From: Patescibacteria group bacterium UBA6489
GTDB taxonomy: Bacteria > Patescibacteriota > Gracilibacteria > BD1-5 > UBA6164
Direction of reading: 5' to 3'
Length of the DNA: 14,501 bases
Assembly (NCBI GenBank): GCA_002435385.1
Contig: DJMN01000013.1
Location: 1 to 14,501, forward strand
Part shown: piece after piece, positions 7,776-14,501 of the stretch
How positions within the stretch are numbered: the first letter of the stretch is position 1
How the letters are laid out: every line of letters begins with the position of its first letter
Notes under the pieces: generated by a model
What the model was told of the DNA's origin: nothing
What the model saw: only the letters and a program-made list of their open reading frames with translations
The model's database searches: none
Program-made: the position numbers and the translations under genes

Positions 7776-7820
7776 AAAAATCTCTCCTTTCTCCTTATTT
7801 AGAAGAGAGGAGAGATTTTT
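7776..7820 (-). terminator. thrS: thrS intrinsic terminator
   Basis: Arms AAAAATCTCTCCT (7776-7788) and AGGAGAGATTTTT (7808-7820) pair perfectly over 13 bp with a 19-base loop. On the minus strand it lies 12 bases after the thrS stop and ends in a T-run, separating thrS from ppcA. Confidence 0.85.
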
Positions 7821-7832
7821 TATAAGGTCTTT

Positions 7833-9605
7833 TTATAAACTTTTTTCTCTTATCTCTTCAAGTATTCTATCTTTAAATTTATTTAAATCCTCAGTTGATT
7901 GATCTTTCGTTTTATAATTTCTAACAGAAACAGTTCCATCCTGTTCCTCTTTTTCTCAAACTACAAGTATATAATTATTATGCATTTTTTCTGCATTTCT
8001 AACTTTTTTATTTAATCAATCACTACTATAATCCCCAGAAACTCTTATTCCAGCACTTTTTAATTCCTTTTCTACTTTTTGAGCATAATCAAAAAACTTA
8101 TCTGCAACAGGAACTACTTTCACTTGTCTAGGAGCTAACCAAAGAGGGAAAACTCAAGCAAAATGCTCTATTAAAAAACCTATCAATCTTTCATGAGTTG
8201 ATAAAGGAGCTCTATGAATACATATAGGAGTCTCATCCTCTCAGTTCTGATTTTTATAAGTTAAGTTAAATCTTCCAGGAACAGCAAAGTCAAGTTGGTT
8301 TGTAGCCAAGGTAAACTCTCTTCCTATAGCAGACCATATTTGTACATCTATCTTTGGACCATAGAAAGCTCATTCTCAATCAGCCTCAACAAAAGGCATT
8401 CAACTTTTTATTAAAGCCCTCCTAACTTGCTCTTCAGTTTTTATCCATAGTTTTTCGTTATCAACATACTTTTTTCATAGTCATTCTTTATCATGCTTTG
8501 ATAATCTCATTTCATATTTTTCTATTCAAAATAATTCAAAGTAATATTTATACATCTCAATAACTTTCATAAATTCATCTTCAAACTGATCTTCAGTACA
8601 ATAAATATGAGCATCATTCATACAAAGACTTCTAACTCTCATTAATCAGAATAAACTACCAGAATCTTCATACCTATAACAGTGTCCATATTCAGCAAAT
8701 CTAACAGGTAAATCTCTATATGATTTAGGAATAGCATCATATAATTTATGGTGGTGAGGACAATTCATCGCCTTTAAATAATATTTTTCATTATCAAGAT
8801 TCATTGATGGAAACATACTATCTTCATAATAAGGAAGATGTCCCGATTTTAAATAAAGTTTATCCTTCGCAAGATGAGGAGTTCTAACTCTATCATAACC
8901 ATATTCTTCTTCTTTCTGTTTTGCTAATTTTTCAAGTTCTTCAGCTATAATTGATCAAGCAGGTAACCATAAAGGAAGACCAGGTCATACCTCATCATCA
9001 AAAGTAAATAGCTCTAATTTTTTTCCTAACATTCTATGATCTCTTTTTTTTGCCTCCTCAAGCATTTTTAAATGAGAATCTAACTCTTCTTTATTTTCAA
9101 AAGCAAGACCATAAATTCTAGTTAATTGTTTATTTTTTTCATCTCATAACCAATAAGCTCAAGCAATTCTAGTAAGTGTGAAACTATTAGCGTCAAGCTC
9201 TGAAGTTTGTTCTACATGAGGACCTTTACACATATCTAGAAACATCTCTTTTCCCTGTTGAGAAATATTTTTATAGAAACCTAGTTTAATTTCTCATTGA
9301 GCTTTTAATTTCTCAGCTAACTCAACTTTATAATCTTCTTTCATTTCCTTTAACATAGATATAGCTTCATCTATATCTATTTCAGATCTTTCAAATTTTT
9401 GATTTTGAGAAATAAGCTTTTTCATCTTTTTCTCAACTGACTTTAAATCTTTATCAGAGAATTCTACATCTCAAAAATCAAAATCATAATAAAAACCATC
9501 ATCAGTAGCTGGTCAGATAGCTATTTTAACACTATCACCATATAAATCTTTTACGGCTTGTGCAAACACATGAGCCAAAGAATGTCTTTTTACATTTAAA
9601 TCCAT
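7833..9605 (-). CDS. thrS: Threonyl-tRNA synthetase, lacking the N-terminal TGS domain
   Basis: A 590-residue class II synthetase that charges tRNA-Thr. Residues 1-165 are the N2 editing domain: RHSLAHVFAQAV (7-18) with HxxxH, CKGPHVEQT (126-134) and LTRIAGAYWLGDEKNKQLTRIYG (144-166). The catalytic core follows: zinc ligands Cys282 (MNCPHH), His333 (DAHIYC) and His464 (ICIHRAP); motif 2 RYEDSGSLFGLMRVRSL (311-327); motif 3 HERLIGFLIEHF (471-482). The anticodon-binding domain is about 492-590. Family members usually start with a TGS domain of about 60 residues; here the protein begins directly at the editing domain, giving the short length. Gly320 in motif 2 is a UGA codon, supporting Gly rather than Trp. 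There is no Shine-Dalgarno; a structured gap lies upstream. Confidence 0.97.
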
Positions 9606-9666
9606 AAATTAATCATTTATAAAATAAAATTATTTTCTATTTTCTGAAAATAAAGTTTTTCCTTTC

Positions 9667-9692
9667 CATTCTCCGTAGTACTACGAAGGATG
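9667..9692. repeat. Imperfect hairpin around palindrome CGTAGTACTACG
   Basis: CATTCTCCGTAG (9667-9678) and CTACGAAGGATG (9681-9692) pair over 12 bp with one mismatch and one wobble, around the perfect 12-base palindrome CGTAGTACTACG. It lies between thrS and the Shine-Dalgarno-like site and folds in either strand, so it could be part of the thrS leader or the 5' hairpin of a plus-strand RNA. Confidence 0.65.
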
Positions 9693-9728
9693 AATTACAA
9701 AGGAGGTATCATGCTCCACTACAATTCA
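9691..9728 (+). promoter_or_regulatory. Occluded SD-ATG element (AAAGGAGGTATCATG)
   Basis: The plus strand carries AAAGGAGG (9699-9706) four bases before an ATG at 9711, but the site is enclosed by TGAATT (9691-9696) and AATTCA (9723-9728), with GGAG (9702-9705) able to pair with CTCC (9714-9717). The frame from that ATG runs through the terminator hairpin without a stop, so no ordinary peptide is encoded. Read on the minus strand it is ATACCTCCTTTG, very like the 16S rRNA 3' tail, within the DNA upstream of thrS. The working strand is uncertain. Confidence 0.45.
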
Positions 9729-9735
9729 CAACTAA

Positions 9736-9770
9736 AAAAACTTCTGCTTTTAATCAAAGCAGAAGTTTTT
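9736..9770. terminator. Bidirectional intrinsic terminator upstream of thrS
   Basis: Perfect 15-bp arms at 9736-9750 and 9756-9770 (core ACTTCTGCTTT / AAAGCAGAAGT) around the loop TAATC, with T-runs on both strands. No protein gene converges on it, which implies short RNAs from one or both sides. On the minus strand it could also act as an attenuator if a transcript reads toward thrS. Confidence 0.85.
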
Positions 9771-9786
9771 GAGCTTTTAATTTTTT

Positions 9787-9852
9787 CTAGCACTAAACAA
9801 CCTCCACTTTAAACAGAGTGTTATTAGTTGTTATCGTATCAAGTTGTGCTAG
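9787..9852. ncRNA. Branched stem-loop element, putative structured RNA
   Basis: A 66-base segment closed by a perfect 7-bp stem, CTAGCAC (9787-9793) with GTGCTAG (9846-9852). Inside, AACAAC (9796-9801) pairs with GTTGTT (9827-9832), topped by CACT (9805-9808) with AGTG (9817-9820). Beyond it, AAGTA (9871-9875) can pair with TACTT to either side. Taken on the minus strand with the terminator at 9736-9770 it would make a roughly 140-nt RNA. I checked it against tRNA: the closing stem fits but no T-arm or anticodon arm does. Confidence 0.45.
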
Positions 9853-9903
9853 TCTCATATGTACTTATTAAGAAGTAACTGTTTCACAGAGTAATACTTT
9901 TAT

Positions 9904-9933
9904 AAAAAAAGTCAAAATTTTTAATTCACTTTT
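9904..9933 (-). terminator. Weak terminator after the 73-residue membrane protein gene
   Basis: On the minus strand AAAAGT (9933-9928) pairs with ACTTTT (9912-9907), with A/T pairs inside, and ends in a T7 tract. It directly follows the UAA of the small membrane protein gene. The stem is AT-rich and short, so strength is uncertain. Confidence 0.5.
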
Positions 9934-9934
9934 A

Positions 9935-10156
9935 TTAAAGATTTCATCACATTCACACAGCAAACATGATTATAAACATAACTATATAAAAAGGAATTAG
10001 TATAATAAAAGCTGCAACCATACTATAACCATATATAGCAAAAGCTCTTTTCAAGAAACTATCCGAGTTTAACCATCATTTATAACTATGCGTATCTCCT
10101 CATGAACTTACTTTTTTCTCCTCAACAATTTCTGAACCTATTTTTTCATTTTCCAT
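9935..10156 (-). CDS. Small single-pass membrane protein, unknown function
   Basis: A 73-residue protein ending in UAA. Residues 1-35 are polar and charged (MENEKIGSEIVEEKKVSS then GGDTHSYKGW); residues 43-69 form one long hydrophobic helix (GYSMVAAFIILIPFYIVMFIIMFAVGM). There is no signal peptidase site, so the N-terminal part is probably cytoplasmic with the C-terminus at or across the membrane. Three of its glycines near the end are UGA codons. It lies 62 bp after mscS on the same strand, with a consensus-like promoter in that gap, so it can be transcribed alone. I recognise no family. Clean reading only with UGA=Gly, plus the promoter and terminator, argue that it is a real gene. Confidence 0.75.
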
Positions 10157-10185
10157 AGAAATTTTTATTAAAATATAATATCTAT

Positions 10186-10213
10186 AAAATATAAGAATCT
10201 TTTTAAATGTCAA
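10186..10213 (-). promoter_or_regulatory. Promoter for the 73-residue membrane protein gene
   Basis: On the minus strand, a perfect -35 TTGACA (10213-10208) is followed after 16 bases by TATTTT (10191-10186). The start codon at 10156 lies 29 bases beyond the -10. It occupies the gap after the mscS stop codon. Confidence 0.55.
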
Positions 10214-10218
10214 AAAAA

Positions 10219-11142
10219 TTATTTAGATTTTAAATTATGATTATATATGTGAATATCTCTTTGAGGATAAGGTATATGCAATCATTCTTTATCAAATGCT
10301 TTTTTAACAGCCTCTAAAGTATCACGATAAACACTCCAATAATCACCACTTTTAACAATAAACCTAAAATCAATATTTACACTATCGGCTCAAAGTTCTC
10401 ATACTCACAAAGTAATTCATTCATCATAAATTATTCTCTCATCAGATTTAGCTATATTATCAAGCACTTTTTTAGCCTTATCTATGTCATCATCATAACT
10501 TATTCAAACAATCAAATCAACTCTTCTCTTTGGTTCACTGCTATAATTTATCATAGGAGAAGAAATTATATCAGAGTTAGGAATAATGATTCTTTTCTTA
10601 TCCCCAGTAAGAAGTCTGGTGTTAAATATATGAATATCCTTAACTTCACCAGAATAAGAAGCTATTTCTACCCAGTTTCATATTTTAAATGGCTTAAAAA
10701 GAAGAATAATAACACCTCCAGCGAAATTTTGTAAAGTTCATTTTAGAGACAATCAAATAGCCAAACCAGCAGCAGCTATCATTGCTACAAACGAACTAGT
10801 TTGTATTCACAAAACTCAAGCAGCACTTACTATAACTAAGATCTTTAATATTCAGTTTAATAAACTAGATAGAAATCATTTTAACATAGGATCAATCCTT
10901 TGTTTAGACATAAGTTTTTCAATTCAACTCTGTATAATATCTACAAGTTTAAATCATACCCAAACGATAATTATTGCTCAAATTATTTTTGGAAAATAAG
11001 AAATAATACCAGATACAATTAAGTCTATATATTTTGAAAAATCTATAGACATAACACTATTTATATTCATATTACTAACATCTTTTAGGGTCATATTTCA
11101 AACAGCACTTGTTGCTTCTATGACTCATGATCATGTTGCCAT
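10219..11142 (-). CDS. mscS: Small-conductance mechanosensitive channel, MscS family
   Basis: A 307-residue protein ending in UAA. Three transmembrane helices fit the MscS plan: TM1 about 40-70, TM2 about 94-113 and the pore-lining TM3 about 116-152. TM3 contains the glycine/alanine-rich FVAMIAAAGLAIGLSLKGTLQNFAGGVIILLFKPF, the family signature. The beta domain follows with VEIASYSGEVKDIHIFNTRLLTGDKKRIIIPNSDI (158-192; the IPNS motif is at 187-190), then the alpha/beta domain up to about residue 300. MscS channels open under membrane tension to release solutes during hypo-osmotic shock. Many pore-helix glycines are UGA codons. The ATG at 11142 begins MATGSGVIEATS, with no Shine-Dalgarno. It is divergent from the repeat-protein gene across a 188-bp gap. 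Confidence 0.95.
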
Positions 11143-11160
11143 AATAAAACTTTTTAAAAA

Positions 11161-11235
11161 TTAAATATTATTATCTGCATATGATACATAAAATTTTATA
11201 AATTGAAAGAATATTTTAAATATCATAATATTTAA
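11161..11235. repeat. 10-bp inverted repeat in the mscS / repeat-protein gap
   Basis: TTAAATATTA (11161-11170) and TAATATTTAA (11226-11235) form an all-A/T inverted repeat with a 55-base spacer. It lies in the divergent promoter region and could be a regulator site, but such matches are common in this base composition. Confidence 0.35.
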
Positions 11236-11272
11236 AGAAGTAAAAAACTTAATTATTACTTATTATTTTTCT

Positions 11273-11300
11273 TTGCTAAATTCCACAATTCAAATAAAAT
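11273..11300 (+). promoter_or_regulatory. Candidate promoter of the TSP3 repeat protein gene
   Basis: TTGCTA (11273-11278) and TAAAAT (11295-11300) are separated by 16 bases and lie 30 bases before the ATG at 11331, giving a short leader without a Shine-Dalgarno. Confidence 0.5.
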
Positions 11301-11330
11301 ATTTCTACTTTATCAAATAATTAATTCATC

Positions 11331-13073
11331 ATGAAAAAGTTATCAGTCTTTATTTTATTGTTATTATTTTCACTAAACACAACATTTGCTTGTAAAATTG
11401 TAGAGAAATCAAAAGATTTACCAGAAGATTTTAAAGAAAGCTGTTATGAAAAAGTTTCATATACACAACCAGACTTTAAACAATATAGCTGTTGACGGTT
11501 TACCTATAAAATAGTTTCTCCTGAAAAAATAGATACTTTTATTTATGACTCATATAGTAAAAGAGTCCTTCCTTACAAACTATATAAAAATGCTTGAGAA
11601 AATATAGATTATTCTATAAATCTTACCTGAGATAAAAATTATTTACAAGATAACAATTATAAGACTTATTTGGAACTTGATACTTCTAAAAATTCTGAAG
11701 TAATAATTAATTTTGATGAAATACAAAAAGCAGGAACTTTATTCTTGAACCTAAAATATGAATCTGACAGCTTTTCCCCAAATTTTATGATTTCTGAAGA
11801 TTGAATAAATTATATTTCTGTTACAAGAGAAAACCTTACAGACTATGACTTTAAATATATCAAAATAATATTTATATACAACATAAAATGAACTATAAAA
11901 CATGAAAAAATAAAAATTTCAGAACTTAGTTTCAAATCTAAAAATTACGAATATTTAATACAATTTCCATATTCAAATCCTGTATCAGAAGATAAAATTT
12001 GAAATATTGTAGCATATTCAAATAATATGTGTAATTGAAACTATCCAAATCTATCAAACACACCTTCCGAATTTGATTTAAGCAAAGACACAGAAACGAT
12101 AAATATAACATTTGAAAGAAATCCAAAATTTGATGCACTAAAAGACTACGATAAAGATTCCGATGGTATAATAGATTCAGAAGATAACTGTCCTGATATA
12201 GCAAACCCAATGCAAAGAGATACAAATTGAGATGGTAGGGGAGACTTATGTAGTGACGATGATAAAGATTGAATAATCTGAAACGAAGACAACTGTGTAA
12301 ATGTTTACAACCCAGACCAAAAAGACGTAAATATAAATAAAGTTTGAGATAAATGTGAATTTGATAAAGACGAAGATGGAATTTATGATGAATTAGACAA
12401 TTGTGTAACAGATAGAAACCCAGACCAAAAAGATGAAGACTGAGACTGAATCGGAGATGCCTGTGATAATTGTTATTTATTTAATCCTACTCAAACAGAT
12501 AAAAACGAAAATGGATTATGAGATGTATGTGAAGAGAACAAAAAAAGATTAGAAGAAAATGATAAAGACGAAGATTGAATTATAGATTTTGATGACAATT
12601 GTAAAGAAATAGCAAACAAAGATCAAAAAGATACAGATAAAGATGGAATCTGAGATGCTTGTGATAATTGTCTGAATATTCAAAATACTAATCAAAAAGA
12701 TGAAAATGAAAATGGTATAGGAGATATGTGTGAAGATTCTGATAAAGATTGAATAGATTGATATCAAGACAACTGTATAAATGTTGCTAATCCAGATCAA
12801 AAGGATTCTGACAATGATTGAATCTGAGATATGTGTGAAGATGATGATAGGGATAATCTAATTTACTCAGAAGATAACTGTCCTTTTGACTACAATCCAG
12901 ATCAAAGAGATGTTGATAACGACTGAATTTGAAATATTTGTGATGATAAGGATGATAGAATAGTAGCTTCAAATAAATGATTTTTTATAGGACTATTTGT
13001 GTTTATATGAATTTTATTTGCCTTAGGGATATATTTTATGATTAGAAAGTTAAATTCAGGAGAAAAAAGTTAA
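11331..13073 (+). CDS. Exported, membrane-anchored thrombospondin type 3 repeat protein
   Basis: A 580-residue surface protein. Residues 1-20 are a signal peptide (MKKLSVFILLLLFSLNTTFA) followed by Cys21; the site only loosely fits a lipobox, so signal peptidase I or II is open. Residues 21-270 are a Cys-containing globular part with a possible carbohydrate-binding-like beta segment around NYLQDNNYKTYLELDTSKNS. Residues about 272-545 hold roughly eight calcium-binding type 3 repeats of the form DxDxDGIxDxxDNC..NPxQxDxDxDGIGDxC, rich in Asp and paired Cys. A transmembrane helix near the end (FFIGLFVFIGILFALGIYFMI) with basic residues after it anchors it, leaving the repeats outside. Residue 56 is a CGG codon (SCG-x-FTY), probably Trp. 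Likely an adhesion or surface-structure protein. Followed by a terminator. Confidence 0.9.
12140..12957 (+). repeat. TSP3 coding repeats (about eight degenerate units)
   Basis: Coding repeats of roughly 70-110 bp, centred on GAT/GAA/GAC-rich DxDxDG motifs and a recurring AATCCAGATCAAA-like block (NPDQ). They are too divergent at DNA level and of uneven length to be a CRISPR array or recent tandem duplications; they reflect the protein repeat. Confidence 0.8.
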
Positions 13074-13085
13074 GAAATTATAGAT

Positions 13086-13104
13086 AAATTAGCAATTTTA
13101 AAAT
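13086..13104 (+). repeat. 19-bp direct repeat, copy 1
   Basis: AAATTAGCAATTTTAAAAT lies 13 bases after the repeat-protein stop and 45 bases before the next ATG (13150). An identical copy is at 13944-13962, before the following gene. It contains the palindrome ATTTTAAAAT and may be a shared promoter or operator element. Confidence 0.7.
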
Positions 13105-13146
13105 AAAAATGATAAAATATTATTATATTAGTATTTTATCATTTTT
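13105..13146 (+). terminator. Intrinsic terminator after the TSP3 protein gene
   Basis: Arms at 13105-13119 and 13132-13146 (core TGATAAAATA / TATTTTATCA) pair over 15 bp around a 12-base loop, ending in a T-run. The next start codon (13150) follows within 4 bases, so the hairpin could also hide or expose that start. Confidence 0.75.
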
Positions 13147-13149
13147 TAT

Positions 13150-13950
13150 ATGAAAGAAAATATTTTAAAGTTTTCCTTGTACATATTAGTTAGTATTTTA
13201 GGGGCTTTATATGTATCATTTCCCCTCCTTTTTTTAGCTATGATAATTTTTTCATGATTCACCATAAAAAAATTATTTTATAATAAAAAATCTGTTTTAT
13301 ATATACTCCTATATATACCTTTGTATATTATCTTTTTAGGATGATTAAGAACAATATTTTCTTTTATTATTTTCTTATTATTGATTGTTATTTTATTAAG
13401 TTTATTAGATGACTTAGTTTTTTGAAAAAGTAAAGAAAGATTAAACTATTTCATTGTACTTTTTGTTATATTGATATGTTTATTCCTTTATTTTGTATCT
13501 AAGTGAGAATGTAATGACCCTGCTTGATGTTGAATTCTATTTATTTTATTTCGGTGAATAATATTTACATGAATACTATATCTAGTGTTAATAAAATATA
13601 TCTTTTCTATAGTTCAAAACACAAATAAAAATAGTATTGGAAATCATAATCATAAAATAAATAAACTAATAAAAGATATTAACATAGAAAACTATAAACA
13701 GGTAAAACTAATATGTAACGATTGAAATACATATATAGTAAAATTAAAAAATTTAATGAAAATAATAAAATACATTTTAGATAAAACATGAAAAACACAA
13801 TTTAAGCCTAAAGAACTAGAAAAAACATTTAGTTATGCTGTTGCTAATTATAAAACAAACTTATCAGAAGAAGGTTACAAAAAAGTATTAAAATCTTTAG
13901 AAAAATTCGTAGAATTGTGAGGAAAAGTTGAAGTAGAGTATAAAAATTAG
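13150..13950 (+). CDS. Multi-pass membrane protein with cytoplasmic tail, unknown function
   Basis: A 266-residue protein from ATG 13150 to UAG. Residues about 6-152 are strongly hydrophobic with four or five probable transmembrane helices. A short loop, SKGECNDPAGCGI, between helices has two Cys. The last 110 residues are basic and soluble (KFKPKELEKTFSYAVANYKTNLSEEGYKKVLKSLEKF) and probably cytoplasmic. Residue 135 is a CGG codon within a membrane helix (GILFILF-x-GIIFTGILYLV); Trp is far more plausible than a buried Arg. No signal peptide, no Shine-Dalgarno, and no recognised family. The hairpin of the preceding terminator abuts the start codon, and a 19-bp direct repeat lies just upstream. 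Same orientation as the following small membrane protein, with which it may form a two-gene unit. Confidence 0.8.
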
Positions 13951-13962
13951 CAATTTTAAAAT
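13944..13962 (+). repeat. 19-bp direct repeat, copy 2
   Basis: Identical to 13086-13104. It overlaps the UAG of the 266-residue protein gene and ends 27 bases before the ATG at 13990. Paired placement before two membrane protein genes suggests common regulation or duplication of the upstream region. Confidence 0.7.
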
Positions 13963-13989
13963 TCTTATTTTACTATCTTATAAATTTTT

Positions 13990-14490
13990 ATGTTAAATTT
14001 TCTAAGAAAAATAAAATCAAAATTTTGGTTTTTATTAATATTTCTATGACTTTCTATGTTTTTTGAAGACCATAGTAAAAATTATTTTTTTGCTAAAACT
14101 CTTTATTTCACGATTAATGATTTATCATCAACCCTTCTTTATTTAGGGATATTTAGTTTTTTAGTATTGAATTTTAGTGATATAGTAAAAGATAAGGAAA
14201 GTTCTCATAACATTTCAGAATATCTTTTACCAATTCCTTTATTTTTCCTTATTTTATTAAATGATATAACCACAATATCACTCATTTTATTTTTACTTTT
14301 TTTATTAGATAATATAATTTTTAACTCCTCAAAAAGAGAAAAATTATTATTATTATTTAATTTTATATATATCTTAGTTTTTATATTATCATTTGAGTTT
14401 TATCTTACTTATTGATGGTGTACTGGAGACTGCTGAATATGAAGTTGAATGGAAGTATTATTAGTTATTCCAACGTTAATACTAAAGTAA
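13990..14490 (+). CDS. Small multi-pass membrane protein, unknown function
   Basis: A 166-residue protein from ATG 13990 to UAA. An N-terminal hydrophobic segment (FWFLLIFLGLSMFF, residues 12-25) is followed by three or four further helices (about 46-62, 80-103 and 120-139). The C-terminal part reads YGWCTGDCGIGSGMEVLLVIPTLILK, with two Cys and a Gly/Ile motif like the ECNDPAGCGI loop of the previous gene. The two proteins may thus be distant relatives or act together. Five UGA codons are read as Gly. There is no Shine-Dalgarno, and the start follows TTTTT directly. It is preceded by the second 19-bp repeat. No family recognised, so function is left open; only 11 bases follow in the window. 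Confidence 0.78.
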
Positions 14491-14501
14491 AAAACGAAGT
14501 G

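Noticed and set aside
9711..9815. Plus-strand ORF beginning MLHYNSQLKK after AAAGGAGG
   Set aside because: It has no stop before the strong terminator hairpin and reads straight through it, so a translated product is unlikely.
9787..9852. tRNA gene
   Set aside because: The 7-bp closing stem fits an acceptor stem, but length (66), absence of a T-arm with TTC and absence of an anticodon arm on either strand rule it out.
12140..12957. CRISPR array or tandem DNA repeat
   Set aside because: Units are unequal and diverged, and they lie in one open frame encoding DxDxDG repeats.
11938..12972. Minus-strand ORFs opposite the TSP3 repeat gene
   Set aside because: They are low-complexity shadows of the plus-strand repeat; the plus strand has a signal peptide, calcium motifs and a membrane anchor.

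Overview
The window is very AT-rich DNA from a bacterium that does not use the standard genetic code. Every long gene is broken into fragments under the standard code but reads cleanly once UGA is taken as glycine. All three P-loop glycines of DnaA are UGA codons, and the conserved SGxLxGL motif of threonyl-tRNA synthetase needs Gly at a UGA. This is the code of Absconditabacteria (SR1) and Gracilibacteria. Three in-frame CGG codons also sit where tryptophan fits far better than arginine: the FGDW motif of a lytic transglycosylase, a membrane helix, and an exported domain. UGA=Gly with CGG=Trp is the Absconditabacterales code (NCBI table 37), so I place the window there. UAA and UAG are the stops. 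Protein genes show no Shine-Dalgarno sequence.

Layout. 1-3057 (+): three tightly packed genes, a DUF1704/QEGLA-type HExxxH metallopeptidase (5' end cut by the window), a cyanophycin-synthetase-like ATP-grasp ligase and a second ATP-grasp protein, closed by a strong terminator shared with the convergent gene. 3102-3986 (-): membrane-anchored lytic transglycosylase. 3987-4480: AT-rich gap with DnaA-box-like sites and long inverted repeats, the candidate origin. 4481-5908 (+): dnaA. 5961-6117 (+): a stand-alone mini-transcript with its own promoter, a perfect Shine-Dalgarno, a 15-codon ORF and a terminator. 6116-7624 (-): archaeal-type PEP carboxylase, preceded by a GC-rich palindromic patch. 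7833-9605 (-): threonyl-tRNA synthetase without a TGS domain. 9606-9934: gap with two convergent structured elements sharing one bidirectional terminator. 9935-11142 (-): a small membrane protein and an MscS channel. 11331-14490 (+): a secreted, membrane-anchored thrombospondin type 3 repeat protein and two small multi-pass membrane proteins with a similar Cys/Gly motif.

The genes combine core functions (replication initiation, aminoacylation), envelope functions (transglycosylase, MscS, repeat protein) and a probable peptide ligase/peptidase cluster. The least explained parts are the mini-transcript after dnaA, the structured gap upstream of thrS, and the DUF1704 plus two ATP-grasp cassette.
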